From the NCBI GenBank assembly GCA_038109305.1, contig JAYNIR010000004.1, forward strand, positions 1 through 64,000: a DNA stretch of 64,000 nucleotides, given 5' to 3'. The notes under the pieces are model-generated. The model was not told where the DNA came from and did not search any database. It saw nothing but the letters and a program-made list of their open reading frames with translations. Positions 16,248 through 25,852 of the stretch are shown here, piece by piece. A program made the translations under genes and the position numbers. Source of the stretch: UBA1479 sp038109305 (GTDB lineage: Bacteria; Pseudomonadota; Alphaproteobacteria; Rhodospirillales; Casp-alpha2). How positions within the stretch are numbered: position 1 is the stretch's first letter; every line of letters begins with the position of its first letter.

Positions 16248-18140
16248 TCAGCCCTCGTTCAACGGCGCGGCCACGCCGGCCGTCTGCTGCACGGGCATGT
16301 CGCGGGCCGATCCCCGCTCTTGCGCCGCGGCTAGGATGTCCCGGGCGATCGGCGCCGCCACGAAAGACCCGCCGCCGCCGTGTTCGACGATGACCGAAAC
16401 CGCATAGCGCGGATTGTCCACCGGCGCGAAGCCGACGAACAGCGCGTGGTCCCGCTCCTCCCACGGCAGTTCGGAATTTTTCAAGACCCCCTGTTCGCGT
16501 TCCGCCTTGGTGATGCGGCGCACCTGGACAGTCCCGGTTTTACCACCCATGGCGTGTTCGGGTTTGTGGATGGCGGCGCTGTGCGCGGTGCCGCGAAGAC
16601 CGTTGACGACGTCGCCCATGGCCTCGCGGATCAACGCCAGATTGCGCGGCGAAACGCCGATCGACGGAAATTCAAGCCGTTTCGGCTGAACATGAACGCC
16701 GGTCGTGGTAACCGATTTGGTCAATTGCGGCGATACGGCAAACCCGCCGTTCGCCAATCGCGCCGTCATCACCGCCAACTGCAGCGGCGTGGTCAAAACG
16801 TATCCCTGGCCGATCCCTGCCAACAACGTTTCGCCCTGATGCCACGGTTTGCCCTTGGTCTTGCGTTTCCACGCCTTGTCGGGCACCAGCCCGCGCTTTT
16901 CCCCGGGCAGATCGATGCCGGTGATATCACCCAGGCCGAAGCGCCGCGCCATTTCAGCGATGCGGTCGATGCCGACCCGCCGCGCGACTTCATAAAAATA
17001 CACGTCGCAGGATTGAGAGATGGCTTCCTTCACGTCGACCAGTCCGTGGCCGCCTTTTTTCCAGCAATGGAATTTGCTGTCGCCCAATTCCATGTGGCCT
17101 TCGCAAAATACCTTGCCGGTGGGCAAAATGATGCCACGTTCAAGCGCCGTTAATGCAACCAGCATCTTGAAGGTCGACCCCGGCGAATACCGGCCGGCGA
17201 CGACTTTGTTGATCAGCGGCGTCGCCGGGTCGTTGACCAGTTCGTTCCATTCGTCGACAGAAAGCCCGCGGTTGAAGGCGTTGGGATCGAAGCTCGGGTG
17301 CGAAATCATAGACAGCACATCGCCGGTGTGGACATCGAGCACCACTGCCGACGCGCTGCGCTCCTGTTCCAACCGGCGGCTGACCGCCAATTGCAGACCC
17401 AGGTCGATGGTCATGCGGACTTCCGCCCCCGGCAGACCTTCGCGGCGGTTCAATTCGCGGATTACCCGGCCGTAGGCGTTGACCTCGACCTCCGACGATC
17501 CGCCGGACCCGCGCAGGCTCAGGTCATGAACTTTTTCGATCCCCGATTTCCCGGTGCGGAAGCCGGGCAGTTCTAGCAGCCGGTCGCCGGTCTTTTCCTT
17601 TTCCGACGCGGCCGAGACATATCCCAAGACATGGCCTAGGTCGGGACCGTAGGGGTAATAACGGCTCTGGCCTTCGTCGATCAGTACGCCCGGCAGGTCG
17701 GGGGCATTGACCTCAATGCGGGCGACATCCTCCCATTCCAGATTTTCCCGGAGCGTCACCGGCACGAACGACCGTTTTCGCCGCATTTCCCCGAGGATGC
17801 GCCGCCGTTCGCCGTTGCTCATGGGAACGATATCGTTCAACAGGTCCAGCGCGCCGTCGACGCCGAGCCCCAGCGTGTCTTCCGAAACCAGCATGACCCG
17901 ATAGTTTTGCTTGTTATCGGCGACGGGCACGCCGAACCGGTCGACGATGCGCCCGCGCGGCGGCGCTAAAAGCCGGAGGCTGATCCGGTTTTCATCGGCC
18001 AGCATTTTGTACCGCTCGCCCTTGACGACCTGCAGGTGATACATGCGCCCGGCCAGCAACGAGACCAAAACCAATTTACCGCCGATCAGCATCGCGGTGC
18101 GTCGGGCGAACAGCTTTTGACGTTCCTGGTCACCATGCAT
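16248..18140 (-). CDS. mrdA: Penicillin-binding protein 2 (elongation transpeptidase)
   Basis: A 630-residue class B penicillin-binding protein. It has an N-terminal membrane anchor (about 16-34), a dimerisation/pedestal domain with PPRGRIVDRFGVPVADN near 60-76, and a transpeptidase domain. Active-site motifs are S322-T-F-K325, SCD near residue 378 (the SxN-type triad) and GGKTGTVQ near 552. It crosslinks peptidoglycan in side-wall growth with RodA. It lies 9 bp after mreD and 3 bp before mrdB. Confidence 0.95.
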   Translation of the reverse strand: MHGDQERQKLFARRTAMLIGGKLVLVSLLAGRMYHLQVVKGERYKMLADENRISLRLLAPPRGRIVDRFGVPVADNKQNYRVMLVSEDTLGLGVDGALDLLNDIVPMSNGERRRILGEMRRKRSFVPVTLRENLEWEDVARIEVNAPDLPGVLIDEGQSRYYPYGPDLGHVLGYVSAASEKEKTGDRLLELPGFRTGKSGIEKVHDLSLRGSGGSSEVEVNAYGRVIRELNRREGLPGAEVRMTIDLGLQLAVSRRLEQERSASAVVLDVHTGDVLSMISHPSFDPNAFNRGLSVDEWNELVNDPATPLINKVVAGRYSPGSTFKMLVALTALERGIILPTGKVFCEGHMELGDSKFHCWKKGGHGLVDVKEAISQSCDVYFYEVARRVGIDRIAEMARRFGLGDITGIDLPGEKRGLVPDKAWKRKTKGKPWHQGETLLAGIGQGYVLTTPLQLAVMTARLANGGFAVSPQLTKSVTTTGVHVQPKRLEFPSIGVSPRNLALIREAMGDVVNGLRGTAHSAAIHKPEHAMGGKTGTVQVRRITKAEREQGVLKNSELPWEERDHALFVGFAPVDNPRYAVSVIVEHGGGGSFVAAPIARDILAAAQERGSARDMPVQQTAGVAAPLNEG

Positions 18141-18149
18141 GGCGGTTGA

Positions 18150-18665
18150 TCAATCCTGTCTCAGGAAAGCCTGCTGCCAGCGCGAAAAGAAAAACGCCAG
18201 CAGCGGAAAGGCCGCGAAGGTCATGACGAACTGGCAGAGGATCGCCTGACCGGAAAAAATCGTCGTGTGATAGGCCGACAGCAACACCCAGGCGAGCGCC
18301 GATGCGCCGCCACCGACAAGCACGAACCCGACCCAGTGTACGGTGAACGACTTGCCCATGAAAAAGCGGTGCTGATACAGCAACACACACTGCACGATCA
18401 GGAAGATCAGAGTATGCAGGCCTAAGGGCGCGCCGGTCAATGCATCCTGCGCCAAGCCGATCATAAACACGGCGACCGCCGGCATCAGGTGCGGGCGATG
18501 GATCGACCAATAAAAAATCGAAATCAGCGGCAAGATCGGCAACACACGCGCCAAACCCGGGATATGGGTTGGCACGACGTTCAAGATCACCAACAGAAAC
18601 GTCAGGCCGAGCGGCGTCAAATTCCGGGCCAGATTATCCAGACGCTGCCAGAATGTCGGCCTCAT
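18150..18665 (-). CDS. mreD: Rod shape-determining protein MreD
   Basis: A 171-residue integral membrane protein with about five spans, matching MreD in size and position. It links MreC to the RodA/PBP2 complex. Its ATG overlaps the mreC stop (ATGA), and mrdA follows closely. MreD sequences vary widely, so the call rests mainly on hydrophobic pattern and context, with GAPLGLHTLIFL near 93-104 similar to the family. Confidence 0.9.
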   Translation of the reverse strand: MRPTFWQRLDNLARNLTPLGLTFLLVILNVVPTHIPGLARVLPILPLISIFYWSIHRPHLMPAVAVFMIGLAQDALTGAPLGLHTLIFLIVQCVLLYQHRFFMGKSFTVHWVGFVLVGGGASALAWVLLSAYHTTIFSGQAILCQFVMTFAAFPLLAFFFSRWQQAFLRQD

Positions 18666-19573
18666 GGCGCGCGCTTTCCACGGCCGCGGTCGGCGGCGCC
18701 TTTTTCCGTCTGCACCGCGCGCTGCGGCAACTGCAGGATGCCGCTTAAGCCGGCGTCCAGGATGCGAACGTATTCAAGCCGCGTCAGATCGACGAACGGC
18801 TGCACAATCATACCGCCTTCGCCGGCGCCGACGACCTGTCCCACCGGTAGGCCCGGCGGTAGAACCCCGGCGTGTCCCGACGTCACCACCCGGTCGCCGA
18901 TGGCAACCACGGCGCCCGGCGGTAGCCAGCTGAGTTTCGGTTGCGCGGCGTTGGTCCCGGTCATGATCGCGCGGGTTCTGGACGGATCGATCAGTACCGG
19001 CACGCGGGCGTTGATGTCGGTGACGAGAAGGATCCGCGCCGACCGGCTGCCGACGTCGACGACCCGGCCGACCAGCCCTTCGGAGGTTACCGCCGCCTGA
19101 CCACGCTTGACCCCGTTGCGCTTGCCGGCGTTGACGATGACGCTCTGGGAAAAGGCGCCGCCCGTGTCGGCGATCACCCGTCCGGTGATGAACGTCACGC
19201 CCCGTTCGGGCACCACGTTCAACTGTTCGCGTAGCACGCGGTTTTCGGCCTCAAGCTTTTGCGCCACGGTCTTCCATTCGAGAAGCCGCGACTTTTCCTC
19301 GCGGAGACGAGAATTGTCTTCGTAAAGCGCCTTCATCGCCTTGATTTCGTCGACGCCCTGATTGGCAGCGTCGAGCGGCCGGGAAATGACGTCAAGGATA
19401 GGTGCGACAGCGTCGGTCACGTGCACGCGCGCGCGCTCGATCAGCACCGTATCGACCTTGGCCAGCATCATCAGGCCGAAGGCAGCCGCCACCAGCCCGA
19501 TATAGGCGAAGCGCTGGGCGAAATTGCGGATCGGCTGCGCCACCCGCATAAATGAATGTTTCCGTTCCTTCAC
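18662..19573 (-). CDS. mreC: Rod shape-determining protein MreC
   Basis: A 303-residue bitopic protein: one membrane span at about 22-40, a coiled coil at about 75-115 (EDNSRLREEKSRLLEWK), then the beta-rich periplasmic domain with TGRVIADTGG, GLVGRVVDVG and VVTSGHAGVLPPGLPVG. It scaffolds the elongasome outside the cytoplasmic membrane. The reading starts with GTG at 19573; an ATG at 19549 with GAAGGAA upstream is an alternative. mreB lies on the same strand, but a dead gene in the opposite orientation separates them, so mreC probably has its own promoter. Confidence 0.94.
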   Translation of the reverse strand: MKERKHSFMRVAQPIRNFAQRFAYIGLVAAAFGLMMLAKVDTVLIERARVHVTDAVAPILDVISRPLDAANQGVDEIKAMKALYEDNSRLREEKSRLLEWKTVAQKLEAENRVLREQLNVVPERGVTFITGRVIADTGGAFSQSVIVNAGKRNGVKRGQAAVTSEGLVGRVVDVGSRSARILLVTDINARVPVLIDPSRTRAIMTGTNAAQPKLSWLPPGAVVAIGDRVVTSGHAGVLPPGLPVGQVVGAGEGGMIVQPFVDLTRLEYVRILDAGLSGILQLPQRAVQTEKGAADRGRGKRAP

Positions 19574-20120
19574 GGCCCCACTTATCCCAATTCGCGCCCG
19601 GCGGCGCGGAACCCCTCACGCGAAAAACACATGAACACATTTGTGCGCGCCGCCCCCCTGCGCACATCGGCAAATACGTCCATCCCTTGGTTTTTGATTA
19701 TCACCCTTCAGCGTTAACCACGCATTAAAGGGAAATCGGCGAGAAAACAAGGGACTAGAGCCGAAAATCCACAAAAATAATGCACCCGGTCCCGGGTGTC
19801 CCGCCGAACGCCCGCCGTCGGACCCGGCGGCCGGCTTTGTCTTTTGTTTCCCGTCCCGCCGGGACCATAACCCCGCACAATCACCAACCCCGCGCCCTAT
19901 TCAACCTATTCCGCCTTCGGCATTTCCGGCCGCCCGGCCTCTCGCCTACGGACCATGCCCGCCGTCATTCATCCGGCGTCGGGATGGATCGCGCTAACGC
20001 CCTAACTTCGCCGTGATTTGGCGGCCAGTACCGGGGCAGACCGCAAGGTCCGCTTTTTTTGTCCGAAATCCGTCATCAAGTTCTACCAGTTTCATCCCGA
20101 CCCCGACGTCGACGAAGACC
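19574..20120. other. Promoter region between mreC and the dead MATE gene
   Basis: About 550 bp with no convincing coding frame. It must contain the promoter for mreC (leftward) and, formerly, that of the exporter (rightward). A CtrA-type site lies at 19714-19728. The rest is GC-rich and shows no clear hairpin with a T run. Confidence 0.5.
19714..19728. promoter_or_regulatory. CtrA-type site TTAA-N7-TTAA upstream of mreC
   Basis: TTAACCACGCATTAA is an exact match to the full CtrA box of Alphaproteobacteria (two TTAA half sites 7 bp apart). It lies about 140 bp upstream of mreC, where it could time elongasome expression in the cell cycle. A single exact match by eye is suggestive only. Confidence 0.4.
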
Positions 20121-21547
20121 ATGACCCCCGAATCGACGACCGCCGAAGTGCCGCCGGAACCGGCAACGGACCTGGCGACGCCCAGCACATGGCGGCGGGA
20201 ACTGTTAGCCTTGATGCGTCTGGCGTTGCCGATCATCGTGCCGTAGGTCTGCTGGATCGCCATGCTGACCACCGATACGGCCTTCATCGGGCGGCTCGGA
20301 TCGGATGCCCTGGCCGGTACGACTTTTAGCCTGATGGTGTACTTCGTCGGCTTCACGTTTTGTGTCGGGATCACCATGTCGACCGCGGGATTGGCGGCAC
20401 AGGCCTACGGCGCCCGGTGGCCGCGCATGGCCCGGCGGGTCATCCGCCAAGGCCTTTGTGTAACGATCCTGACAACCGCGCCGTTCGTTGCGGTCTTTAC
20501 GCAGGTGGAGCAATTCCTTAACTGGACTGATCAGCCCGCAGCAACATTGCCTGACGCGACGACTTATATGAGCCCCCTCTTGTGGGGTCTCCCCATAGGC
20601 GCCCGTTTCACGGTGCTGCGGAACTACGTGTCCGCTCTTGGCCGGCCTCATACGGCGCTTCTGGTTATGGCCGTGGGCGTGCAGCTCAATGCGCTGCTCG
20701 ATTTCGCACTGGTCTTCGGCAATTTCGGACTGCCACGCCTGGAATTGACGGTTGCCGGCATTGCGACGACGTCAGTCAGCTGCCTCATGGTGCTGACCCT
20801 GGCCGCAATCATCCAATGGCGCCGTCTGTTTAACAAATACCAGATGTTCGCCCGGTTCTGGCGGCCGGACTGGCATGTCTTCGCCGAAATTTTCCGGGTC
20901 GGCGCGCCGATCACGGTAATGTCCGTGCTTGAGGGCGGTTACTTCATCGCCGCCGTCTTCGTCATCGGCCAGTTCGGCGCCGTCGACGTGGCGGCTCACA
21001 TCATCGCCATGCAAATGCCGCATCTGACCTTCATGGTGCCCATGGGCCTGGCGCAGGCGGCGACCGTGCGTGTCGGCCAGATGGCAGGCCGGCGTGACGT
21101 GCGGGGCGCCTACCGCGCCGGGTGGACGGCGATTGTCCTGACCACGGCGTTCATGACGACGATGACCGTCATCATCATCAGCGTGACCGGTCCTTTTGCA
21201 CGAATGTTCATGGACGCGGAAAGGCCGAACGCGGACCTCGTGCAGCCTTTGGCGCAGGCGTTGTTGATTTTTGCGGCGCTGTTCCAGATCGCCGACGGCA
21301 AACAGGCGGTGGCGGCGGGCGCGCTGCGGGTCCTCAACGATATCATCCTGCCCATGGTCAACGCGGTTTTGACGTTCTGGGGCGTCGGCGCCGCCGTGTC
21401 ACTCTGGTTCGCCTTTCCGGGCGGCATGGAAACTCGAGGCTCTGGGTCGGGTTCGTGGTCAGCCTCTGCTTCGTCGCGGTCCTGCAGGCGGGACGTTTCT
21501 GCCGACTTGAACACCGCGACTATCTGCCGAAATTGATCGCGGATTGA
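20121..21547 (+). pseudogene. MATE-family multidrug exporter, broken by a stop and a frameshift
   Basis: From the ATG at 20121 the frame reads a MATE exporter: ALPIIVP, stop, then MLTTDTAFIGRLGSDALAG, and later GLAAQAYGARW and LPIGARFTVLRNYVSALGR. An in-frame TAG at 20244-20246 (codon 42) sits where MATE proteins often carry Gln, so CAG to TAG is likely. A second lesion, a frameshift at about 21430-21445, moves the last helix into another frame (LWVGFVVSLCFVAVLQAGRF) ending at 21547. Most of the 12 membrane spans are still readable. It lies opposite to and between mreB and mreC, which are usually adjacent. Confidence 0.87.
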
Positions 21548-21556
21548 TCCTGCACC

Positions 21557-21660
21557 AAGCCGCTGTCGCCCGACTTCGCAAATGCTCCGGCGCGGCTCAG
21601 GTTTTCGATTTCATTATCATTGCGCAAAGCCACTGTCGCGCCAAACGGCGCTCAGGTTTT
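21557..21660. repeat. Two-copy degenerate direct repeat below the MATE remnant
   Basis: Two units share AAGCC(G/A)CTGTCGC (21557-21569 and 21627-21639) and end with CTCAGGTTTT (21596-21605 and 21651-21660). The second unit is shorter than the first. They fill the gap between the exporter remnant and mreB. Each unit also has a partial GGCG/CGCC pairing, so they may be small hairpins. Confidence 0.55.
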
Positions 21661-21664
21661 GCGA

Positions 21665-22705
21665 CTAGTACATCGTGGTCAGCACGTCCTTGAGGCGCTT
21701 CATTTCCTCAAGCGCCCGGCCGGTGCCAAGAACGACGCAGGAAAGCGGATCGTCGGCGATGGAAACCGGCAGGCCCGTGTCGTGGCGCAACACCAGATCC
21801 AGATTGCCCAGGAGCGCACCGCCGCCGGTCAAAACAATGCCTTTGTCGACAATGTCGGCGGCCAGTTCCGGCGCCGTGTGTTCCAAAGCGACTTTGACGG
21901 CCTCAATGATCGCACCGACCGGTTCGGCCAGGCTTTCGGCGATTTCCCGCTGGCTGATGACCAGTTCCTTGGGCACGCCGTTCATCAGGTCGCGGCCCTT
22001 GATTTCCATTGTTTGACCGTCGCCGTCCTCGGGCGCGCAGGCAGAGCCGATGTATTCCTTGATCCGCGCGGCGGAGCCTTCACCGACCAGCAGGTTATGA
22101 TTGCGGCGGATGTAGGCGATGATCGCTTCGTCCATCTTGTCGCCACCGACACGAACCGAACGCGCGTAGACGATGCCGCCCAACGACAGCACGGCGACTT
22201 CCGTGGTGCCGCCGCCGATGTCGACGACCATGGAGCCCGTCGGTTCGGTCACCGGCAGGCCGGCGCCGATCGCCGCCGCCATGGGTTCCTCGATCAAAAA
22301 CACTTTCCGCGCGCCGGCGCTTTCGGCACTTTCCTGAATCGCCCGGCGTTCCACCGCCGTCGACCCAGACGGCACGCAGACGATGACCAGCGGGCTCGCG
22401 AACGAGCGCCGGTTATGAACCTTGCGGATGAAGTACTTGATCATTTCTTCGGCGACTTCGAAGTCGGCGATGACGCCGTCGCGAAGCGGCCGGATGGCGC
22501 GGATGTTGCCGGGCGTGCGGCCCAGCATCTGTTTCGCTTCTTCGCCGACGGCGAGGACCTGTTTCTTGCCCTTCACTTCGGCGATGGCCACCACCGAGGG
22601 CTCGTTCAGCAAGATGCCCTTGCCCTTCACATAAACCAGTGTGTTGGCCGTGCCGAGGTCGATCGCCATGTCGGCGGACAAAAACCCGAAAAGTCTGGAG
22701 AACAT
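21665..22705 (-). CDS. mreB: Rod shape-determining actin homologue MreB
   Basis: A 346-residue actin-fold protein, the same length as E. coli MreB. The ATG at 22705 gives MFSRLFGFLSADMAIDLGTA, the normal amino end with its amphipathic membrane-binding helix. Upstream in-frame residues (to 22882) are not MreB-like. Phosphate loops are DLGTANTLVYVKG near 13-25 and DIGGGTTEVAVLSLGG near 160-175, and the adenosine motif is GGGALLGNLDL near 290. It forms membrane filaments that guide side-wall synthesis by the mreCD/mrdAB products. Confidence 0.97.
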   Translation of the reverse strand: MFSRLFGFLSADMAIDLGTANTLVYVKGKGILLNEPSVVAIAEVKGKKQVLAVGEEAKQMLGRTPGNIRAIRPLRDGVIADFEVAEEMIKYFIRKVHNRRSFASPLVIVCVPSGSTAVERRAIQESAESAGARKVFLIEEPMAAAIGAGLPVTEPTGSMVVDIGGGTTEVAVLSLGGIVYARSVRVGGDKMDEAIIAYIRRNHNLLVGEGSAARIKEYIGSACAPEDGDGQTMEIKGRDLMNGVPKELVISQREIAESLAEPVGAIIEAVKVALEHTAPELAADIVDKGIVLTGGGALLGNLDLVLRHDTGLPVSIADDPLSCVVLGTGRALEEMKRLKDVLTTMY

Positions 22706-22987
22706 AGAGCGCTTTGCCTTGTCTCTAATTGCGCTGGCCGCCGCGAGGCGCCCAACTGGAAACCCGGGGCCGGGGCCAAGATTAAAAACCTCGAACGGGC
22801 CGGCAACAGGGGGACCGGCTACGATATATGGGTGCTGAGACCGGAGCCCCCGGCACCATATTGCGTCTTTTAACGTAAACATTGGGCCGTTTAAAGGCCG
22901 AATCTGTGGTTAATCAAAGGCAGACGAGCGGCCCCTGGAAGGTCCGGGAAGCCGCCCGCCATATCCCTTGGGCAAACCCGCCGTGCC

Positions 22988-24559
22988 TTAGGCCGACATC
23001 GCCTCGGGCGCGGATTTCTCGCGTTTCGTCAATAACTTATTGAGCGCGTTCACGTAAGCCTTGACCGCCGCGACCATGGTGTCCGTGTCCGCCGCCGCAC
23101 CCTGGGCTGTACGCTCGCCGTCGTCATCCAGCCGCACCGTGACCTCGGCCTGGGCGTCCGTGCCCTGGGTCACCGCGTGGACTTGGAACAGTTGCAGGCG
23201 CGAATCATGGGGAAACAGCGTCTTGATGCAGTTAAAGGCCGCGTCCACGGGCCCGTCTCCGGTGCCGTCACAGGACTTTTCCGCCCCGTCGATATTGAGC
23301 GTCATGGACGCCTTCGGCGGGGTGTGGACGGTGCCGCATCGGATTTCCAGGGACACCAGCCGAATTCGGTCGTTTACCCGGGTTTCGTCGTCGACTAGGG
23401 CCACCAGGTCTTCGTCGAACACGTCTTTTTTCAGATCGGCCAAGTCCTTGAACCGCTTGAAGGCTTCATTCAAGGCGTTGTCGCCGAGCTTGTAGCCCAT
23501 CTCCGCCAGTTTGGTGTTGAACGCGTTGCGGCCCGAATGCTTGCCCAAAACGATCTTTGATTTGGTCAGGCCGACGCTTTCCGGCGTCATAATTTCGTAG
23601 GTCTGGGCGTGTTTCAGCATGCCGTCCTGGTGGATGCCAGACTCGTGCGCGAAAGCATTCGCGCCGACAATGGCCTTGTTGGGCTGCACCGGGAAGCCAG
23701 TGACGGATGAGACCATGCGGGACACGCGGGTGATGTGGGTCGCATCGACGCCGGTGGAAAACGGCATCACGTCCTGCCGCGTGCGCAGGCCCATGACGAC
23801 TTCTTCCAGCGAACAGTTGCCCGCCCGCTCGCCCAAGCCGTTGATGGTGCATTCGACCTGCCGCGCGCCAGCCTTGATGGCGGCCAAGGAGTTGGCGACG
23901 GCCAAGCCCAAATCATTGTGGCAATGGACCGAGAAAATCGCCTGGTCCGAATTGGGCACGCGCTCGATCAGATCGGCGATCAACTGCGCATATTCCTCCG
24001 GCACCGCATAGCCGACCGTATCGGGGATGTTGATCGTGGTCGCCCCCGCCTTGATCGCCAATTCGACGGCCTTGCAGAGGAAATCCAGTTCCGAGCGTGA
24101 TCCGTCCTCCGCCGACCATTCCACGTCGTCGCACAGGTTGCGCGCGGTGGTGACGCTGTCGGTGATGCGCTCCAACACCTGATCCGGGTCCATCTGCAAT
24201 TTGTACTGCATGTGCAGCGGACTGGTCGCGATGAAGGTGTGGATACGAGGCCGTTCGGCGTGCTTGACGGCATCGCCAGCCCGTTCGATATCGCCCCGCG
24301 CCGCGCGGGCCAGGCCCGTGACGGTCGAATTCTTGATGACCTTGGCGATTTTCGAAACCGATTCAAAATCGCCGTCGGACGCGATCGGGAACCCGGCTTC
24401 GATCACGTCGACGCCCATTTCCTCGAGCACCCGAGCGATCCGCAGTTTTTCCTCCAAATTCATGGAGGCGCCCGGCGATTGTTCGCCGTCGCGCAAAGTG
24501 GTGTCGAAGATGACGACGCGGTTGGGGTCGCCCTGTGTGATGGGATTAGTAGATTTCAC
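22988..24559 (-). CDS. leuA: 2-isopropylmalate synthase
   Basis: A 523-residue enzyme joining acetyl-CoA and 2-ketoisovalerate, the first committed step of leucine synthesis. The catalytic TIM barrel opens VVIFDTTLRDGEQSPGASMN (metal Asp and Arg), has the metal HCHND motif near residue 214, and carries NGLGERAGN at about 253. A C-terminal regulatory domain (about 395-510) for leucine feedback is present. It is preceded by a leucine-rich leader peptide and mutually exclusive hairpins, so it is probably controlled by attenuation as well. Confidence 0.96.
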   Translation of the reverse strand: MKSTNPITQGDPNRVVIFDTTLRDGEQSPGASMNLEEKLRIARVLEEMGVDVIEAGFPIASDGDFESVSKIAKVIKNSTVTGLARAARGDIERAGDAVKHAERPRIHTFIATSPLHMQYKLQMDPDQVLERITDSVTTARNLCDDVEWSAEDGSRSELDFLCKAVELAIKAGATTINIPDTVGYAVPEEYAQLIADLIERVPNSDQAIFSVHCHNDLGLAVANSLAAIKAGARQVECTINGLGERAGNCSLEEVVMGLRTRQDVMPFSTGVDATHITRVSRMVSSVTGFPVQPNKAIVGANAFAHESGIHQDGMLKHAQTYEIMTPESVGLTKSKIVLGKHSGRNAFNTKLAEMGYKLGDNALNEAFKRFKDLADLKKDVFDEDLVALVDDETRVNDRIRLVSLEIRCGTVHTPPKASMTLNIDGAEKSCDGTGDGPVDAAFNCIKTLFPHDSRLQLFQVHAVTQGTDAQAEVTVRLDDDGERTAQGAAADTDTMVAAVKAYVNALNKLLTKREKSAPEAMSA

Positions 24560-24610
24560 TGTACTGGTCCTTCCGAAACTTCAGGGGCCGTCTTTCAGGC
24601 CCGCCTTGAT

Positions 24611-24689
24611 GGGGTTTTTCTGCTTTCTGTCTGAACCCCTGAGCACCGGCCGCTTTATCAGCAATGGCCGCATGGCTGCTTCAGGGGTT
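24611..24689 (-). promoter_or_regulatory. Mutually exclusive hairpins of the leuA attenuator
   Basis: The end of the leader peptide frame (24689-24681, AACCCCTGA) is perfectly complementary over 9 bases to 24642-24634 (TCAGGGGTT). The same segment can instead pair over 6 bases with AACCCC at 24616-24611. A ribosome held at the leucine codons or released at the leader stop would choose between them. A further GGGCC/GGCCC stem lies just before leuA, but no long T run follows, so the terminator form is not certain. Confidence 0.6.
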
Positions 24690-24800
24690 GATAAGAAGCA
24701 GTCCCAGAAGGTTCAGCGGAAGGAGCGCGCGCAAACACAGACCGCCGGAGCCCTGGGGCCCGGTAATCGGCTGCATCATCGTGGCTTCGCGCATCTGCAT
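24681..24800 (-). CDS. leuL: leuA leader peptide (39 residues, leucine-rich)
   Basis: A small frame 122 bp upstream of leuA. The last 19 residues read LCLRALLPLNLLGLLLINP and contain ten leucines, two of them in runs of two and one in a run of three. Such density at the end of a short frame, with its stop codon buried in a hairpin, is the mark of a leucine attenuation leader. ATG at 24800 is the longest start; an in-frame ATG at 24794 is an alternative. Ribosome stalling at these codons when Leu-tRNA is scarce would favour leuA expression. Confidence 0.82.
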   Translation of the reverse strand: MQMREATMMQPITGPQGSGGLCLRALLPLNLLGLLLINP

Positions 24801-24934
24801 TTTTAGTTCCGACCGCCTGTGGTTGATCCCGAATTGAGGGGAAACTGTAAGGGAAACAGGCTGAAAATTGAATTAATGACCGAAACCACCGAATGTCAAG
24901 TGACCCGGCGGAATTTCGTAATTAATGTTTATGA

Positions 24935-25744
24935 ATGAACGCTCTCCCGGAAATATCCCTCCACGACGCCGACCCCGGGACCAAAGCGATTTACCGGTAG
25001 CTCATGGCCGCCGCCGGGTCCGGTGCGCCGGCGCTGATTTTCCGCCATCTGGCCGTCTATCCGGGCTCAATCGACTGGGTATGGCGGGCCGTGGGTCCCG
25101 AGGCACATCGCGGATGGCCCCGGCAGATGATCTGGGACTTGTTGGACCGCACCCCGCCGGTCGCGATCGCGCCCATCAGCCCGGCGCTTTTGGCGGAAAC
25201 CGGCGTCGACGCCCAGGCCCGCGAAACCATCGGCCACATGCTCGGCAGCTACAACAGCATGAACCCGGTCAACCTGGTCCTGATCGGCGGCGCCAGGACG
25301 ATGCTGGACCCGGCTTTCAAGGCCGGCGATCAATTCAATGTTCCAGCCGAGGTCCCCGATCCGCCGCCGCCGCCGACCGTGGCGTCCCTGCCCGCCGATA
25401 TCCAAACTCTGTTCCGCGATCTCTGCCGGACGATCCCCGACACGGGCGCGGAAACCACGCCGACCATGTACCGCCACTTCGCCTTCTGGCCAGATTTCAT
25501 GCGCGCGGTGGGCGGGAGGCTCTTGGCGCAAATGGCAGCGCTGCATCAGGCAACCTTGGATTTCGGCAAGGCGGCGGAACCCCTCGCCCGCGCCATGGGC
25601 GCCCGCGCAGCGGACCCGGGGCTCATGCCGGACGTGCCCGACATGGCGTTGCTCCTTAAAACGCTGGACGGGTTTCTGTACGTCATCCCGCCCATGATCG
25701 TCGTCGGCAAAGCCATCGACGATGCCCTGCCCGTAAACGAATAA
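24935..25744 (+). pseudogene. DehI-family (2-haloacid dehalogenase-like) protein, broken by an early stop
   Basis: From the ATG at 24935 the frame reads 21 codons (ending GTKAIYR), meets TAG at 24998-25000, then continues to 25744. The downstream 246 residues match the DehI-type fold: APALIFRHLAVYPGS, SYNSMNPVNLVLIGG near the middle, and a second copy of the motif, MYRHFAFWPDFM. The stop splits the first conserved helix (IYR-stop-LM), where Gln would be normal (CAG to TAG). An ATG at 25004 could still give a truncated product. DehI enzymes remove halogen from 2-haloacids; many family members have unknown substrates. Confidence 0.7.
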
Positions 25745-25749
25745 AAAAA

Positions 25750-25775
25750 GGGACGCCCCTTAGAGCGTCCCTTTT
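25750..25775. terminator. Bidirectional rho-independent terminator between the DehI remnant and ilvC
   Basis: A 7-bp stem GGGACGC/GCGTCCC (25750-25756 with 25765-25771) has an 8-nt loop. It is followed by TTTT on the plus strand and preceded by a run of A, which gives T on the minus strand. It lies between two converging genes. Confidence 0.85.
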
Positions 25776-25852
25776 CATTTTCCGTCGCCTCCGCGAACGC
25801 GGGGGCCCCGAACCGATGGCTTCCCGCTTTTGCGGGAATGATCGGGTGACTG

